A DNA stretch of 64,000 nucleotides from Paenibacillus bovis. GTDB taxonomy: Bacteria > Bacillota > Bacilli > Bacillales > Bacillaceae_C. The translations under genes were made by a program, and so were the position numbers. The notes beneath the pieces are model-generated. The model saw nothing but the letters and a program-made list of their open reading frames with translations, ran no database searches and was not told the origin of the DNA. Shown here in pieces: positions 1-8,454 of this stretch; the first letter of the stretch is position 1; every line of letters begins with the position of its first letter. The stretch covers positions 213,081 through 277,080 of the forward strand of contig VEFU01000001.1 in assembly GCA_007679095.1 (NCBI GenBank), in the 5' to 3' direction.

Positions 1-116
1 AGCACGAGCGGAAGATCCACTTGGCAAAGCGGTTTTCTTTGCCAAGTTAGCTGAGGCCGTGCCCGCGGAAAGCGAGTGTACAGGAGCGAAAATCAACAAC
101 AGAGTTTAACAGAGCT
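1..116. repeat. Right part of a MITE-like GC-rich repeat, cut by the window edge
   Basis: This stretch is nearly identical to 2555-2670: a hairpin around TTGGCAAAG/CTTTGCCAA, then CCCGCGGAAAGCGAGTGTA, ending in AACAGAGCT. It is the right end of the element described at 2474-2678. The left end and any left target duplication lie outside the window. Confidence 0.8.
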
Positions 117-161
117 AAATAAATAATAATACGTTTGGAGAAAAGAAATACAGATGAATTA

Positions 162-210
162 AAAGCCAAACTATTACTTGAAGTAATTCAAGATAGTTTG
201 GCTTTATTCT
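162..210 (+). terminator. Orphan terminator-like hairpin
   Basis: AAAGCCAAACTAT pairs with ATAGTTTGGCTTT, followed by a short T run. A related hairpin at 9293-9337 keeps the pairing with a compensating change (CCGAAC/GTTCGG instead of CCAAAC/GTTTGG). No gene is seen upstream in the window. Confidence 0.5.
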
Positions 211-314
211 ATAAGAAATATATTTTGCATCATCAACGGATCGTTGGTAACTTTAAATCGTATATTAGACCGTTTCATCCAGTGAGAACAGCACTCGAAG
301 ACAGAATAACAAAG

Positions 315-348
315 CCGACCTATCGATAAAATTGATAGGTCGGTTTTT
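315..348. terminator. Hairpin terminator near the end of the aldo/keto reductase gene
   Basis: CCGACCTATC and GATAGGTCGG form a 10-bp stem, followed on the + strand by TTTTT. The minus-strand gene starting at 1326 ends 37 bp away. The T-run polarity favours the + strand, so the hairpin may act in both directions. Confidence 0.55.
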
Positions 349-384
349 AATTTATCTATATTCCATTTTGCCAGTCTTTATTAT

Positions 385-1326
385 TTACTTAAGAATTTCA
401 TCTATCTTTTCAATGATTTCAGTAGATAGTTTTAATTTCGCCCCTTCAACATTTGCCTCAATTTGTTCTGGGCGACTAGCTCCTACGATTGCACTTGCAA
501 CACTCGGTTGTCGTAATATCCACGCAATTGCTAGTGCTGGCAGAGTTGTATCCAACTCCTTAGCTACCCCATCTAATTGACGAACTTTGTTTAAAACATC
601 ATCATTTAGCATGTGCTTAACAAATATATTAATATCTTCATTTGCGGCACGACTATTTTCCGGAATTCCATTTAAATACTTACCTGTTAAAACACCTTGT
701 GCTAGTGGGGAAAATACAACTTGACCTATACCATACTTATCAGAAACCGGAATTATTTCACTTTCAATTCTACGATCCAACATATTGTATTGTGGCTGAT
801 TTACTACGATTCTATCAAGTAAATACTTATCTGCTATTCTGACAGCCTCTTCAATTTGTGCTGCACTCCATTCACTTACTCCCGCATAAAGTATCTTTCC
901 TTGACGGATTAAATCATCAATTACTCGTAGTGTTTCTTCTACAGGAGTTTCTGGATCATATCGATGGCAATAGAAGATATCCACATAGTCTAAGTCCATT
1001 CGTTTTAAACTACTATGAACTTGTTCAAACACATGTTTTCTGGAAAGGCCGCGGTCGTTAGGACCATCGCCCATTGGCCAGAATGCCTTCGTTGTAATCA
1101 CATATGACTCACGAGGATATGCCTTCAAAGCTCGTGCCATTACTTTTTCGCCTTCTCCAAGACCATACATGTTAGCAGAATCAAAAAAGTTGATACCTAG
1201 ATCATATGCTTTATGGATAATTTTTTCAGCAGTATTGTCCTCTACTGAGTTACCATACGTTAACCAACTTCCTAAGCTGATCTCACTTACTTTTAAACCC
1301 GTTCTTCCTAGTCTACGATAGTTCAT
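385..1326 (-). CDS. Aldo/keto reductase, Kv-beta/YhdN-like
   Basis: Cytosolic NADPH-dependent oxidoreductase of the aldo/keto reductase superfamily, reducing carbonyl substrates; the physiological substrate is unknown. The catalytic tetrad is visible: Asp49 and Tyr54 in FFDSANMYG, Lys80 in ITTKAF and His121 in YCHRYD. The C-terminal cofactor-binding motif SAIVGASRPEQI is also present. Its length (313 aa) suits the voltage-gated potassium channel beta-subunit-like subgroup. A GTG lies upstream at 1344, but GGAGG at 1340-1336 sits about 10 nt before the ATG at 1326, which gives MNYRRLGRTGL, the usual family start. It is monocistronic and transcribed away from the HAD gene. Confidence 0.9.
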   Translation of the reverse strand: MNYRRLGRTGLKVSEISLGSWLTYGNSVEDNTAEKIIHKAYDLGINFFDSANMYGLGEGEKVMARALKAYPRESYVITTKAFWPMGDGPNDRGLSRKHVFEQVHSSLKRMDLDYVDIFYCHRYDPETPVEETLRVIDDLIRQGKILYAGVSEWSAAQIEEAVRIADKYLLDRIVVNQPQYNMLDRRIESEIIPVSDKYGIGQVVFSPLAQGVLTGKYLNGIPENSRAANEDINIFVKHMLNDDVLNKVRQLDGVAKELDTTLPALAIAWILRQPSVASAIVGASRPEQIEANVEGAKLKLSTEIIEKIDEILK

Positions 1327-1466
1327 TTCTGTCATCTCCTCCACTCTTAATCTCTTTTATTATCATCTATCATTTATGAATTGTAGTCAAGGAAACGATT
1401 ACATTTTCAGCACCTATCAAGAATATGATACACTGACTATAATCATTACAACTTAAGGAGAAGAAA

Positions 1467-2255
1467 ATGGCTAAATACCAAGCATTGTTTTTAGATATTG
1501 ACGGTACAATACTTAAACCTGACCACACATACGATGAATCTACAAAGGATGCAATTAAGCAAGCACGGAATAATGGGGTTGAAGTATTCCTTGCAACTGG
1601 TCGTCCACTTCACGAAATCTCAGAACTTGCAGATGAATTAGATGTACATTCTTTCATCGGCTATAACGGAGCTCTTGCTATCTATAAAGATGAAGTAATT
1701 GTAAATGAACCAATGCAAGAAAGCACCATTCATCAGTTCCTACAAATTGCAGAAAAGAATAACCATGATATCGTTCTTTATACAAGTGAAAAAAACTATT
1801 TCAATTCATTGGATAAGCCCGAAGTAAAGGGGTTTATTGAGGCGTTCAATTTACAAAAAAACGATGTAATTACCTCTGAATATGCAGATAAAATTTTAGG
1901 AGCTACTTTAATAAATTTAAAAGATGAAGATCCAGCCCTGTATGAAATAGATTCTGCATATCACTTTTCTCAAGTAAATGTAGATGGGCTACGGCACTGT
2001 TATGATGTAATCCGTGATAGTGTAAATAAAGGAAGAGCCATAATAGAAATTTTAAAATTATTGAATATCCCCATCGAAAATGCGATTGCTTTCGGTGATG
2101 GGTTAAATGATAAAGAAATGTTACAAGTTGTAGGTGCGGGATTTGCAATGGGAAATGCCAATCCAAAACTATTTGAATATGCAAAATATCAAACAACATC
2201 TGTAGAGGAAAATGGTATTTTCAATGGATTAAAAACAATTGGTTTAGTTAAATAG
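1467..2255 (+). CDS. Cof-type HAD-IIB family phosphatase
   Basis: Cytosolic haloacid-dehalogenase hydrolase of subclass IIB, which removes phosphate from sugar phosphates, flavin precursors or similar small molecules; the substrate cannot be read from sequence. Motif I is LFLDIDGT, with the nucleophile Asp10 and acid/base Asp12. Motif II is the Thr in LATGRP, and motif IV is GDGLNDKEML near residue 210. The cap domain lies between. Length is 262 aa, normal for the family. The start has AAGGAGAAGAAA directly upstream. No operon partner is seen. Confidence 0.9.
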   Translation: MAKYQALFLDIDGTILKPDHTYDESTKDAIKQARNNGVEVFLATGRPLHEISELADELDVHSFIGYNGALAIYKDEVIVNEPMQESTIHQFLQIAEKNNHDIVLYTSEKNYFNSLDKPEVKGFIEAFNLQKNDVITSEYADKILGATLINLKDEDPALYEIDSAYHFSQVNVDGLRHCYDVIRDSVNKGRAIIEILKLLNIPIENAIAFGDGLNDKEMLQVVGAGFAMGNANPKLFEYAKYQTTSVEENGIFNGLKTIGLVK

Positions 2256-2296
2256 CATTTGCTATTTTCATGTTTGAGCAATTCATATAGTTGATT

Positions 2297-2400
2297 TCCG
2301 CTATAGGCGGACGCTTTCCGCGGGGAGAGCGGTGAGCCGCTTCAGTCGCTAAGTTCCTTGCAGCGTCTCACCATTCTCGCTACCCCCGCAGTCAACCATG
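2297..2400. repeat. Degenerate Bacillaceae-type GC-rich intergenic repeat
   Basis: A GC-rich island in AT-rich DNA containing GCTTTCCGCGGGGAGAGC, a central stem region and CCCCCGCAGTCAAC. Another fragment of the same style (GGAGTCGCCGCCTTCCGC) lies at 2699-2716. It belongs to the broad class of hairpin-forming repeats with a CCGCGGAAAGCG core seen also at 2482-2670 and 9391-9536. It is not coding. Confidence 0.6.
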
Positions 2401-2473
2401 TATTCAAAATACACCACAGAGTATGAAAATGTGCTAGTGGTAGGTCTATACGATGCATGTATAAGTTAGTTTT

Positions 2474-2678
2474 AACTTTTTGGCTCTGTTAAAGTTCATT
2501 GTTGTTAACAACTTAGTTGATTGTAGCGGATGTACACGAGACTCCTGCGGGAACAGCACGAGCCGAAGATCCACTTGGCAAAGCGGTTTTCTTTGCCAAG
2601 TTAGCTGAGGCCGTGCCCGCGGAAAGCGAGTGTACAGGAGCGAAAATCAACAACTGAGTTTATCAGAGCTAACTTTTT
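2474..2678. mobile_element. Complete 189-bp MITE-like element with 8-bp target duplication
   Basis: The element runs from GGCTCTGTTAAA at 2482 to TTTATCAGAGCT at 2670 and is flanked on both sides by the same octamer, AACTTTTT (2474-2481 and 2671-2678). Its ends are imperfect terminal inverted repeats, and the interior is a long imperfect palindrome with an inner TTGGCAAAG/CTTTGCCAA stem. There is no ORF, so it must move in trans. The 8-bp duplication and the GGCTCTGTT end recall IS6- or IS1595-type ends, but the parent family is inference. Other copies: 1-116 (partial) and 51644-51707 (left end only). Confidence 0.75.
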
Positions 2679-2820
2679 AAAGCTTTATTTCCATGGTAGG
2701 AGTCGCCGCCTTCCGCTCCAATCAACAAGAAAGAAGTCACAAAAAGCAATTCCATCACTATAGATACATACAGATTCAAAAGCTTTCTAAGGAAAAATAC
2801 AAAATAACCTTAATCCATGC

Positions 2821-2868
2821 AAAGACGATTTAAAATTACAAACGTAATTTTAAATCGTCTTTTTTTGG
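2821..2868 (+). terminator. Strong rho-independent terminator without an obvious gene
   Basis: AAGACGATTTAAAATTAC and GTAATTTTAAATCGTCTT are exact inverse complements with a 4-nt loop, followed by seven T. Upstream (2256-2820) holds only repeats, so what it terminates is unclear. It may insulate the following ligase gene. The rest of 2679-3000 shows no gene; TTGACA at 2946 is a possible -35 for the next gene, without a convincing -10. Confidence 0.7.
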
Positions 2869-3000
2869 CCTTCTCTCATATCTTTTTTGCAGTTATTATT
2901 ATTAATTCGAAAATTTTACAGAAATAACATTAAAATTTACCTAGATTGACAATAATAGGATAGAGAGAAACTGATTTGTAACATCAAGGGGTGATGGTAC

Positions 3001-4455
3001 ATGAAACTCGGAAACCTTTTGAATCAACTATCAGAACTTACTTCTATCCATAATGATGAATTTGATTCAATTGAAATAGTAGGAATATCTGCAAATTCAG
3101 AAGAGATACAGCCTGGATATTTATTTATCGCGATACCCGGTTATCAAGCCGATGGCCATGATTATATAGAATCTGCCTTATCTGCTGGAGCAGCAGTCAT
3201 TGTTGGTGAGAAAGATAAATCGGATTTACCTGTTCCTTATATAAAAGTTTCTAACAGCCGCTTAGCTCTTGCGATGCTTGCGTGCGAATATTATGGGAAT
3301 CCTTCCAGGAATCATATTGTCATAGGTATTACAGGAACAAATGGCAAGACAACAACATCGTTCATGTTAAAGCATATGTTAGAATCTGCTGGAAAAACAT
3401 GCGCACTATTCGGTTCTGTTTATAATATTGTGAATGGAGAAATAACCTCCTCTCGGCGGAATACAACATTAGATGCAATTGAATTGCAGAAACAAATTGC
3501 AGCAAGCCAAGACGACTTTATTATTATAGAAGTATCATCTCATGGTATTGCTCAACATCGTATTTGGGGTATTGAATTTGATGTTTGTTTGTTTACGAAT
3601 TTAGATCAAGACCACCTAGATTACCATCACAATATGGAAGAATATTTTAAAGTAAAAGCAAGTTTATTTGATCAATTATCTACTCAAGGAAGGGCAGTCA
3701 TTAATTGTTATGATAGCTGGGGTGAAAAACTAGCGGACCTAATCTCACAAAAAGAAATTATTCCCCTTGGTAAGGATGCTTATTTTTTGGAAAGAAAGAG
3801 CTCCGATCCCATTGCACACTTATTTTTGAATAATGATAGTTATAAATTAAAACTTAATATGCTAGGAATACATAATTTTCAAAATGCAGCAATGGCTTTT
3901 CTGACTGCATCACAGTTAGGAATAAATGGGCAACTCATGGAAGATTGCCTTCAATCCTTTTCCGGAGTACCGGGAAGGTTTGAAGTTTTCCAACATCCTT
4001 GTGGCGCAAATTTTATAGTAGACTATGCCCATACTGCAGCTGCCTTTTCCCAGTGTTTACAGACTGCTTTAGAAATGAAAGCAAAATCTATTACTCACAT
4101 ATTTGGATTTCGCGGAGACCGGGATCCAAATAAACGTAGAGAAATGGCGGATGTTTCTTGTGAGTTTAGCGATTTATCAATCCTAACATTTGATGATTTG
4201 AACAATATTCCACATAAGAAGATGGAAGAAACCCTACTCCAATATCATAAAGATGGTAAAACATTAGTAATCCCTGATCGAACACTTGCTATCAAACATG
4301 CATGGGATACTGCTACAAATGGAGAATGGGTGATTATTACCGGAAAAGGTCATGAAAATTACCAACAAGAATTCGAATTACCTACAACAAGTGATGCAGA
4401 AACCTTACAATACTTGTTAAATAATAGTAATGAACAAGAAGCTTCCATCAGTTAA
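3001..4455 (+). CDS. MurE-like UDP-N-acetylmuramyl-tripeptide synthetase paralogue, DNPR motif replaced
   Basis: Mur ligase family (484 aa) with the three-domain MurE layout: N-terminal UDP-substrate domain, central ATPase domain with GTNGKTT at residues 112-118, and C-terminal domain with GKGHE near 448. The family adds an amino acid to UDP-MurNAc-Ala-Glu in the cytosol. Where housekeeping MurE has DNPR, which recognises diaminopimelate, this protein has FDDLNN near residue 398. It also lies outside any cell-wall cluster. It is therefore probably a second MurE-like ligase with a different amino-acid substrate or acceptor, not the essential enzyme (inference). A good AAGGGGTGAT site precedes the ATG. 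Confidence 0.8.
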   Translation: MKLGNLLNQLSELTSIHNDEFDSIEIVGISANSEEIQPGYLFIAIPGYQADGHDYIESALSAGAAVIVGEKDKSDLPVPYIKVSNSRLALAMLACEYYGNPSRNHIVIGITGTNGKTTTSFMLKHMLESAGKTCALFGSVYNIVNGEITSSRRNTTLDAIELQKQIAASQDDFIIIEVSSHGIAQHRIWGIEFDVCLFTNLDQDHLDYHHNMEEYFKVKASLFDQLSTQGRAVINCYDSWGEKLADLISQKEIIPLGKDAYFLERKSSDPIAHLFLNNDSYKLKLNMLGIHNFQNAAMAFLTASQLGINGQLMEDCLQSFSGVPGRFEVFQHPCGANFIVDYAHTAAAFSQCLQTALEMKAKSITHIFGFRGDRDPNKRREMADVSCEFSDLSILTFDDLNNIPHKKMEETLLQYHKDGKTLVIPDRTLAIKHAWDTATNGEWVIITGKGHENYQQEFELPTTSDAETLQYLLNNSNEQEASIS

Positions 4456-4457
4456 TG

Positions 4458-4501
4458 AGGACTGTCCAAATAAGGTTATAACCTTAGGACAGTCCTATTT
4501 T
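4458..4501 (+). terminator. Rho-independent terminator of the MurE-like gene
   Basis: AGGACTGTCC and GGACAGTCCT pair, with an inner AAGGTTATAACCTT stem, followed by ATTTTAATT. It starts 3 nt after the stop codon. Confidence 0.85.
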
Positions 4502-4808
4502 AATTCAAATGTAATTTTGTCTGAATATATTATCTACCAATTGAATAATATGCCTATCTATGAAATTTAGAACTACTTCTCATATTGTCTATAATTTTTT
4601 CCTATTTATGATTAATTCCAATATCAGCGGGTATATATGGAAGTAATCGCCACCATCATGGAGCATTTTTATATAAACAGGTATCTACTATAACCTTGTC
4701 ATACTACATAACTCTATACACGCTTACATTGAGTTTTACGAATATTTAATATTTTTTATGTTTAGTGGATAATAAGAAGTGCAATTAAATTTAGGAGGGG
4801 CTTTTATT
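4502..4808. other. AT-rich upstream region of the amino-acid transporter
   Basis: No gene, RNA gene or repeat is recognised here. It should contain the promoter of the following operon, but no clear -35/-10 pair was identified. The final 16 nt hold the Shine-Dalgarno AGGAGGGG. Confidence 0.4.
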
Positions 4809-5567
4809 TTGAAGAAAAAAGTAGTTACGTTCGTTACATTACTTTTGTTCATTGTATTACTTTCTGCCTGTGGCTCAGATACTTACACAGTTGCAACAGA
4901 CTCAAACTTCAAACCGTTTGAATATCTGAACACAGAAACTGGTGAATTAGAGGGATTTGATATTGAGATAATTAAAGAGATCGCAGAACGCGCCGATTTT
5001 GAGATTGAGTTTGAAACAATGGATTTTGATGGCTTACTTACTGGAATGCAATCAGGTAGGTACCCTATTGGGATAGCAGGGATGTCTATTACGGAAGAAA
5101 GGAAAGAAACAATTGATTTCTCGATTCCTTATTATGATTCGGGACTTATCTTAATGGTACCGGAGGATAGCGATATAAACTCAATTGATGATGTTGATGG
5201 TAAAAAGATTGCTACACGTCAAGGTTCTACAAGTGAAGCATACCTACTGAACAATACAGAGGCAGATGTAGAAGCATACCCAGAAATCGTCACAGCCTAT
5301 ATGAATGTAAAAAATGGTCGCCTTGATGGTGCATTATATGATTTACCAAATATACAGCATTACATCAATACAGAAGGTGAAGGAAAGTTAAAAACAGTTG
5401 GAGAAGTACTTCAAGGTGAGTCTTATGGAATCGCTTTAAAAAAGGATTCAGATATAGTAGATGATGTAAACGAAGCTCTTGAGAGTATGATTGCTGACGG
5501 TACCTACGCAAAATTGTATGAAAAATACTTTGGGGAAGCACCCGATGAAAAGTGGTTAGGTGAATAA
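4809..5567 (+). CDS. Polar amino-acid ABC transporter substrate-binding lipoprotein
   Basis: Extracytoplasmic solute-binding protein of family 3, anchored to the outer face of the membrane by lipidation. The signal peptide ends in the lipobox LSAC, with the acylated Cys about 22 residues from the start. The mature protein shows the family motif VATDSNFKPFEY and continues through both lobes to a normal length (about 252 aa). The start is TTG at 4809, placed 8 nt after AGGAGGGG; reading from an upstream GTG would add residues coded by the ribosome site itself. With the next two genes it forms a complete importer of the GlnHPQ/ArtPQR type. The ligand (arginine, glutamine or another) cannot be assigned. 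Confidence 0.88.
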   Translation: MKKKVVTFVTLLLFIVLLSACGSDTYTVATDSNFKPFEYLNTETGELEGFDIEIIKEIAERADFEIEFETMDFDGLLTGMQSGRYPIGIAGMSITEERKETIDFSIPYYDSGLILMVPEDSDINSIDDVDGKKIATRQGSTSEAYLLNNTEADVEAYPEIVTAYMNVKNGRLDGALYDLPNIQHYINTEGEGKLKTVGEVLQGESYGIALKKDSDIVDDVNEALESMIADGTYAKLYEKYFGEAPDEKWLGE

Positions 5568-5589
5568 GCACACAATCAATTTTCTTTCA

Positions 5590-5623
5590 AGCGCAACAGG
5601 TCTAAAAACTTGTTGCGCTTTTA
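5590..5623 (+). terminator. Intercistronic stem-loop between binding protein and permease
   Basis: AGCGCAACAGGT pairs with ACTTGTTGCGCT (one G-T pair, 6-nt loop), followed by TTT, 22 nt after the binding-protein stop and 33 nt before the permease start. Such partial terminators or mRNA-stabilising stems commonly make ABC binding proteins more abundant than their membrane partners. Confidence 0.65.
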
Positions 5624-5655
5624 CAACCAATTAGACGCAGGGAGAGATTAATTGC

Positions 5656-6318
5656 ATGATAGAAGCAATAATGGAAAGTCACTATATACAAAGTCTACCA
5701 TTCTTGTTAAAAGGACTTGTGTGGACGATTATCATTACAATTGTAGGCCTCATACTAGGATTTGCTTTAGGAGCAATAACAGGATTGGGCCGCCTATCAA
5801 AAAACAAACTAATTCGCGGCATTTGTGCAGTTTATGTAGAAGTTGTAAGAGGAACACCGATTCTCGTTCAAGTTTTATTTATTTTTAGCGGCTTAACAGA
5901 AGATATTATAGGATTTAATATTGATAAAGTAACCGCCTCGATTATCGCCATAACGATAAATGCTGGCGCCTATATCGCTGAAATTGTTCGCGGTGCTGTT
6001 CATTCTATTGATAAGGGACAACATGAGGCTGGTAGATCTCTAGGCCTAACCCAAAGACAAACAATGCGTTTTATTATATGGCCACAAGCACTAAAAAGAA
6101 TGATTCCTCCTTTAGGCAACCAATTTATTATTAGCCTGAAAGATACCTCTCTTTTTTCCGTCATTGCTGTCGGAGAGCTTTTATACATGGGGAAACAATA
6201 CTACAATGCCACCTTCAGCGCATTCCAAACCTTAATTATGGTATGTATTTTATATTTAATTATTACCGTACCAACATCATTCTACTTACGGAAACTAGAA
6301 AGGAAGCTGGATGTCTAA
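5656..6318 (+). CDS. Polar amino-acid ABC transporter permease
   Basis: Integral membrane subunit of the HisM/GlnP family (220 aa, about five helices). It forms the membrane channel and couples to the ATPase. The conserved EAA loop is visible as [19 protein letters not shown] near residues 121-139, together with the family signature VRGTPILVQ near 76. It overlaps the ATPase gene by 8 bp, indicating translational coupling. Confidence 0.9.
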   Translation: MIEAIMESHYIQSLPFLLKGLVWTIIITIVGLILGFALGAITGLGRLSKNKLIRGICAVYVEVVRGTPILVQVLFIFSGLTEDIIGFNIDKVTASIIAITINAGAYIAEIVRGAVHSIDKGQHEAGRSLGLTQRQTMRFIIWPQALKRMIPPLGNQFIISLKDTSLFSVIAVGELLYMGKQYYNATFSAFQTLIMVCILYLIITVPTSFYLRKLERKLDV

Positions 6319-7042
6319 TATGATTACGGTGAAAAATCTGCATAAATCTTTTGGTAGTTTAGAAGTTTTAAAGGGAATTAATGCAACGATAGATGAGAGT
6401 GAAGTTGTCTGCGTTATCGGACCATCTGGTTCAGGTAAAAGTACGTTCCTTCGCTGCTTAAATTTACTCGAGGATATTACCTCTGGCGAAGTCGTGATTG
6501 ATGGAGATAATATTGTGGATAAGGAAGTAGATATTAATACTGTACGCTCCCAAGTGGGAATGGTCTTTCAACATTTTAACCTCTTCCCACATATGACAGT
6601 ACTAGATAATATTACACTTGGTCCAAAACAAGTGAAAGGAACATCAAAACTGAAAGCGGAAGAAGAAGCACTTCCCCTACTAGAGAGGGTTGGGCTATCC
6701 GATAAGGCAGATGATTATCCGCATAGCTTGTCCGGGGGTCAAAAACAACGGGTTGCAATTGCTAGAGCACTTGCAATGAATCCAAAAGTGATGCTATTCG
6801 ATGAACCAACTTCAGCTCTTGATCCAGAACTTGTCGGCGACGTGTTACAAGTAATGAAGGATCTTGCGAGAGAGGGAATGACAATGGTTGTAGTAACGCA
6901 CGAAATGGGATTTGCACGTGAAGTCGGAGACAGAGTTATTTTTATGGATGAAGGAATTGTCATGGAAGAAGGCGACCCTGAACAAATATTTGACACCCCA
7001 CAACATCCGAGAACACAAGAATTCTTAAGTAAGATATTGTGA
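6311..7042 (+). CDS. Polar amino-acid ABC transporter ATPase, GlnQ/ArtR type
   Basis: Cytoplasmic nucleotide-binding subunit (243 aa) energising the importer encoded just upstream. Visible motifs: Walker [11 protein letters not shown]-loop [11 protein letters not shown], signature LSGGQKQR, Walker B VMLFDEP and the switch His in VVTHEMGF. The sequence is very close in layout to B. subtilis GlnQ. It is the last gene of the operon and is followed by a terminator. Confidence 0.92.
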   Translation: MSNMITVKNLHKSFGSLEVLKGINATIDESEVVCVIGPSGSGKSTFLRCLNLLEDITSGEVVIDGDNIVDKEVDINTVRSQVGMVFQHFNLFPHMTVLDNITLGPKQVKGTSKLKAEEEALPLLERVGLSDKADDYPHSLSGGQKQRVAIARALAMNPKVMLFDEPTSALDPELVGDVLQVMKDLAREGMTMVVVTHEMGFAREVGDRVIFMDEGIVMEEGDPEQIFDTPQHPRTQEFLSKIL

Positions 7043-7047
7043 AAGAC

Positions 7048-7090
7048 AATCCCTTATCTGTCACCGATAAGGGATTGCCTTTGTTTTTTT
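7048..7090 (+). terminator. Terminator of the amino-acid ABC operon
   Basis: CAATCCCTTATC and GATAAGGGATTG form a 12-bp stem followed by CCTTTGTTTTTTT, 6 nt after the ATPase stop codon. It lies between convergent genes. Confidence 0.88.
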
Positions 7091-7098
7091 AAAACCCA

Positions 7099-7386
7099 TC
7101 ACAACTTAATCAATACTTCATTTCCTTCTTTATCTACTACATCTACAATTGTTAGTCCCTTATACTTCTTTATTGTTTTCAAAAGTAACTTCATATCTTT
7201 CCTTTCAATCGATGTAGGGATATAGATTTTACTTTCTTCTCCTTTATCGCCTTTATCCACCTGTTTCTGTATAAACGCCCAAATCTTTTTTGAAGATAGG
7301 ATCCAACTTCCGGTTGATAAAATTGCATATGGAACAAAGATGGTAAAACCTTTTTTATCTTTTGGCTTCACACGAATTTTAATCAT
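7099..7386 (-). CDS. Small hypothetical protein of the DUF2089 operon
   Basis: 95 aa, basic, no signal peptide; a hydrophobic patch (FVPYAILSTGSWIL) lies near residues 17-30. No named family is recognised with certainty. It is the last gene of a three-gene operon, 6 bp after its neighbour, so translation is probably coupled. The context (zinc-ribbon/HTH regulator, then a LiaX/YvlB-type helical protein) suggests an envelope-related regulatory unit, which is inference. Confidence 0.6.
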   Translation of the reverse strand: MIKIRVKPKDKKGFTIFVPYAILSTGSWILSSKKIWAFIQKQVDKGDKGEESKIYIPTSIERKDMKLLLKTIKKYKGLTIVDVVDKEGNEVLIKL

Positions 7387-7392
7387 TTTAAA

Positions 7393-7785
7393 TCACTCTA
7401 TTACAACTGATACGATATCGCCTTGGGCACTAGTAACATCTACAATTTGACCATCTAATTCGTTTTCAATTGCAGATAAAATCAAATCTACATCAAGCGC
7501 ATCAATATCCTTAACGTAAGGTGTTGCTTCAGGAATCTTTGCTGCAATATTAAGACCTGATTTTAACGCGACATGAATTAAGCGTAATGGCAAATTAACA
7601 TTGACCTTATCACCTTGTTGAGATTCCACCTTAATTTTCAATGTTTTGTTCAAATACTCAGAGTCATGGAGTGGTAGTTTACTCGAATCTTTTTCTTTTA
7701 GTGCATTAATAAGTTCTGTTGCTTCATCCGAACCAAGTTTCCCTTCTTGAACCATTGCTAACACTTTACTTATTTCATCTTTCAT
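7393..7785 (-). CDS. YvlB/SHOCT-like domain protein
   Basis: 130 aa. The N-terminal 35 residues form a short helical module (ISKVLAMVQEGKLGSDEATE) of the kind found at the start of YvlB/LiaX-type proteins. The rest is a compact domain without membrane segments. It follows the DUF2089 gene by 4 bp, and that protein ends in a matching helix (MLEKGEISVDEALNLL), so the two may interact through the shared module (inference). Confidence 0.65.
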   Translation of the reverse strand: MKDEISKVLAMVQEGKLGSDEATELINALKEKDSSKLPLHDSEYLNKTLKIKVESQQGDKVNVNLPLRLIHVALKSGLNIAAKIPEATPYVKDIDALDVDLILSAIENELDGQIVDVTSAQGDIVSVVIE

Positions 7786-7789
7786 GTCC

Positions 7790-8158
7790 TTACTCCCCCT
7801 TATCCTTTAATAAATTCAAAGCCTCATCTACACTAATTTCTCCTTTTTCTAGCATCGAGATGACACTTCTTTCCTCTGTATCAGCTTTTCTTTCCTTATA
7901 TCCTAGTGCACTAATAATATCGTTAAGTTTCCCACGAACAGTTGGATATGAAACTCCTAATTCTTTTTCAACTTCTTTAATATTACCCCTGCTTTTTAAA
8001 AACACCTCAATAAAATAAAGCTGTTCCTGATTGAGAGCGGCGAACTTCGATAATTCAAAGTCATTTTCAATGGTTGTCTGACAATGGGAGCACTGCAATT
8101 TAGTAATTTTTAATGTTTTACTGCAAACAGGGCAATTTGTGATTAATGGGTATCCCAT
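7790..8158 (-). CDS. DUF2089 family zinc-ribbon/HTH protein
   Basis: 122 aa, probably a cytosolic DNA-binding regulator. Cys9, Cys12, Cys23 and Cys26 form a zinc ribbon (CPVC and CSHC). A helix-turn-helix-like segment follows at about 50-80 (IKEVEKELGVSYPTVRGKL), then a C-terminal SHOCT-like helix. These features fit DUF2089. It is the first gene of the three-gene operon, likely autoregulating it (inference). The strong purine-rich ribosome site touches the ATG. Confidence 0.75.
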   Translation of the reverse strand: MGYPLITNCPVCSKTLKITKLQCSHCQTTIENDFELSKFAALNQEQLYFIEVFLKSRGNIKEVEKELGVSYPTVRGKLNDIISALGYKERKADTEERSVISMLEKGEISVDEALNLLKDKGE

Positions 8159-8454
8159 CCTCCCCCTCCTCTAATTCTTATTATCAATATAATAGTTCAT
8201 ATTATTAATAATGTAAACATTTATTTTTTAAATATGTTAATTTAAATATTAATTTTTTTAATTTATCTCATTAATTCCATTAAAAAGGAAATTGATCATT
8301 ACTTTGTTTGTAATCACCACGATGAAATTCTATATGTTATCATGCGCGACAACCTCTCCTTTACAAAATTATAGAGATTGCAACTATTTTTTAATACAAC
8401 CGAATCTTTCTACATACTCTATTCGTAGTTTCTTTTAGAAGGATGGTGTCATAG

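Noticed and set aside
135..329. 64-codon open frame starting at TTG
   Set aside because: It runs through the terminator-like hairpin at 162-205, has no convincing ribosome site context and no recognisable protein features.
2945..2980. Sigma-A promoter of the MurE-like gene
   Set aside because: TTGACA at 2946-2951 is good, but no acceptable -10 hexamer lies at 16-18 bp, so no promoter is annotated.
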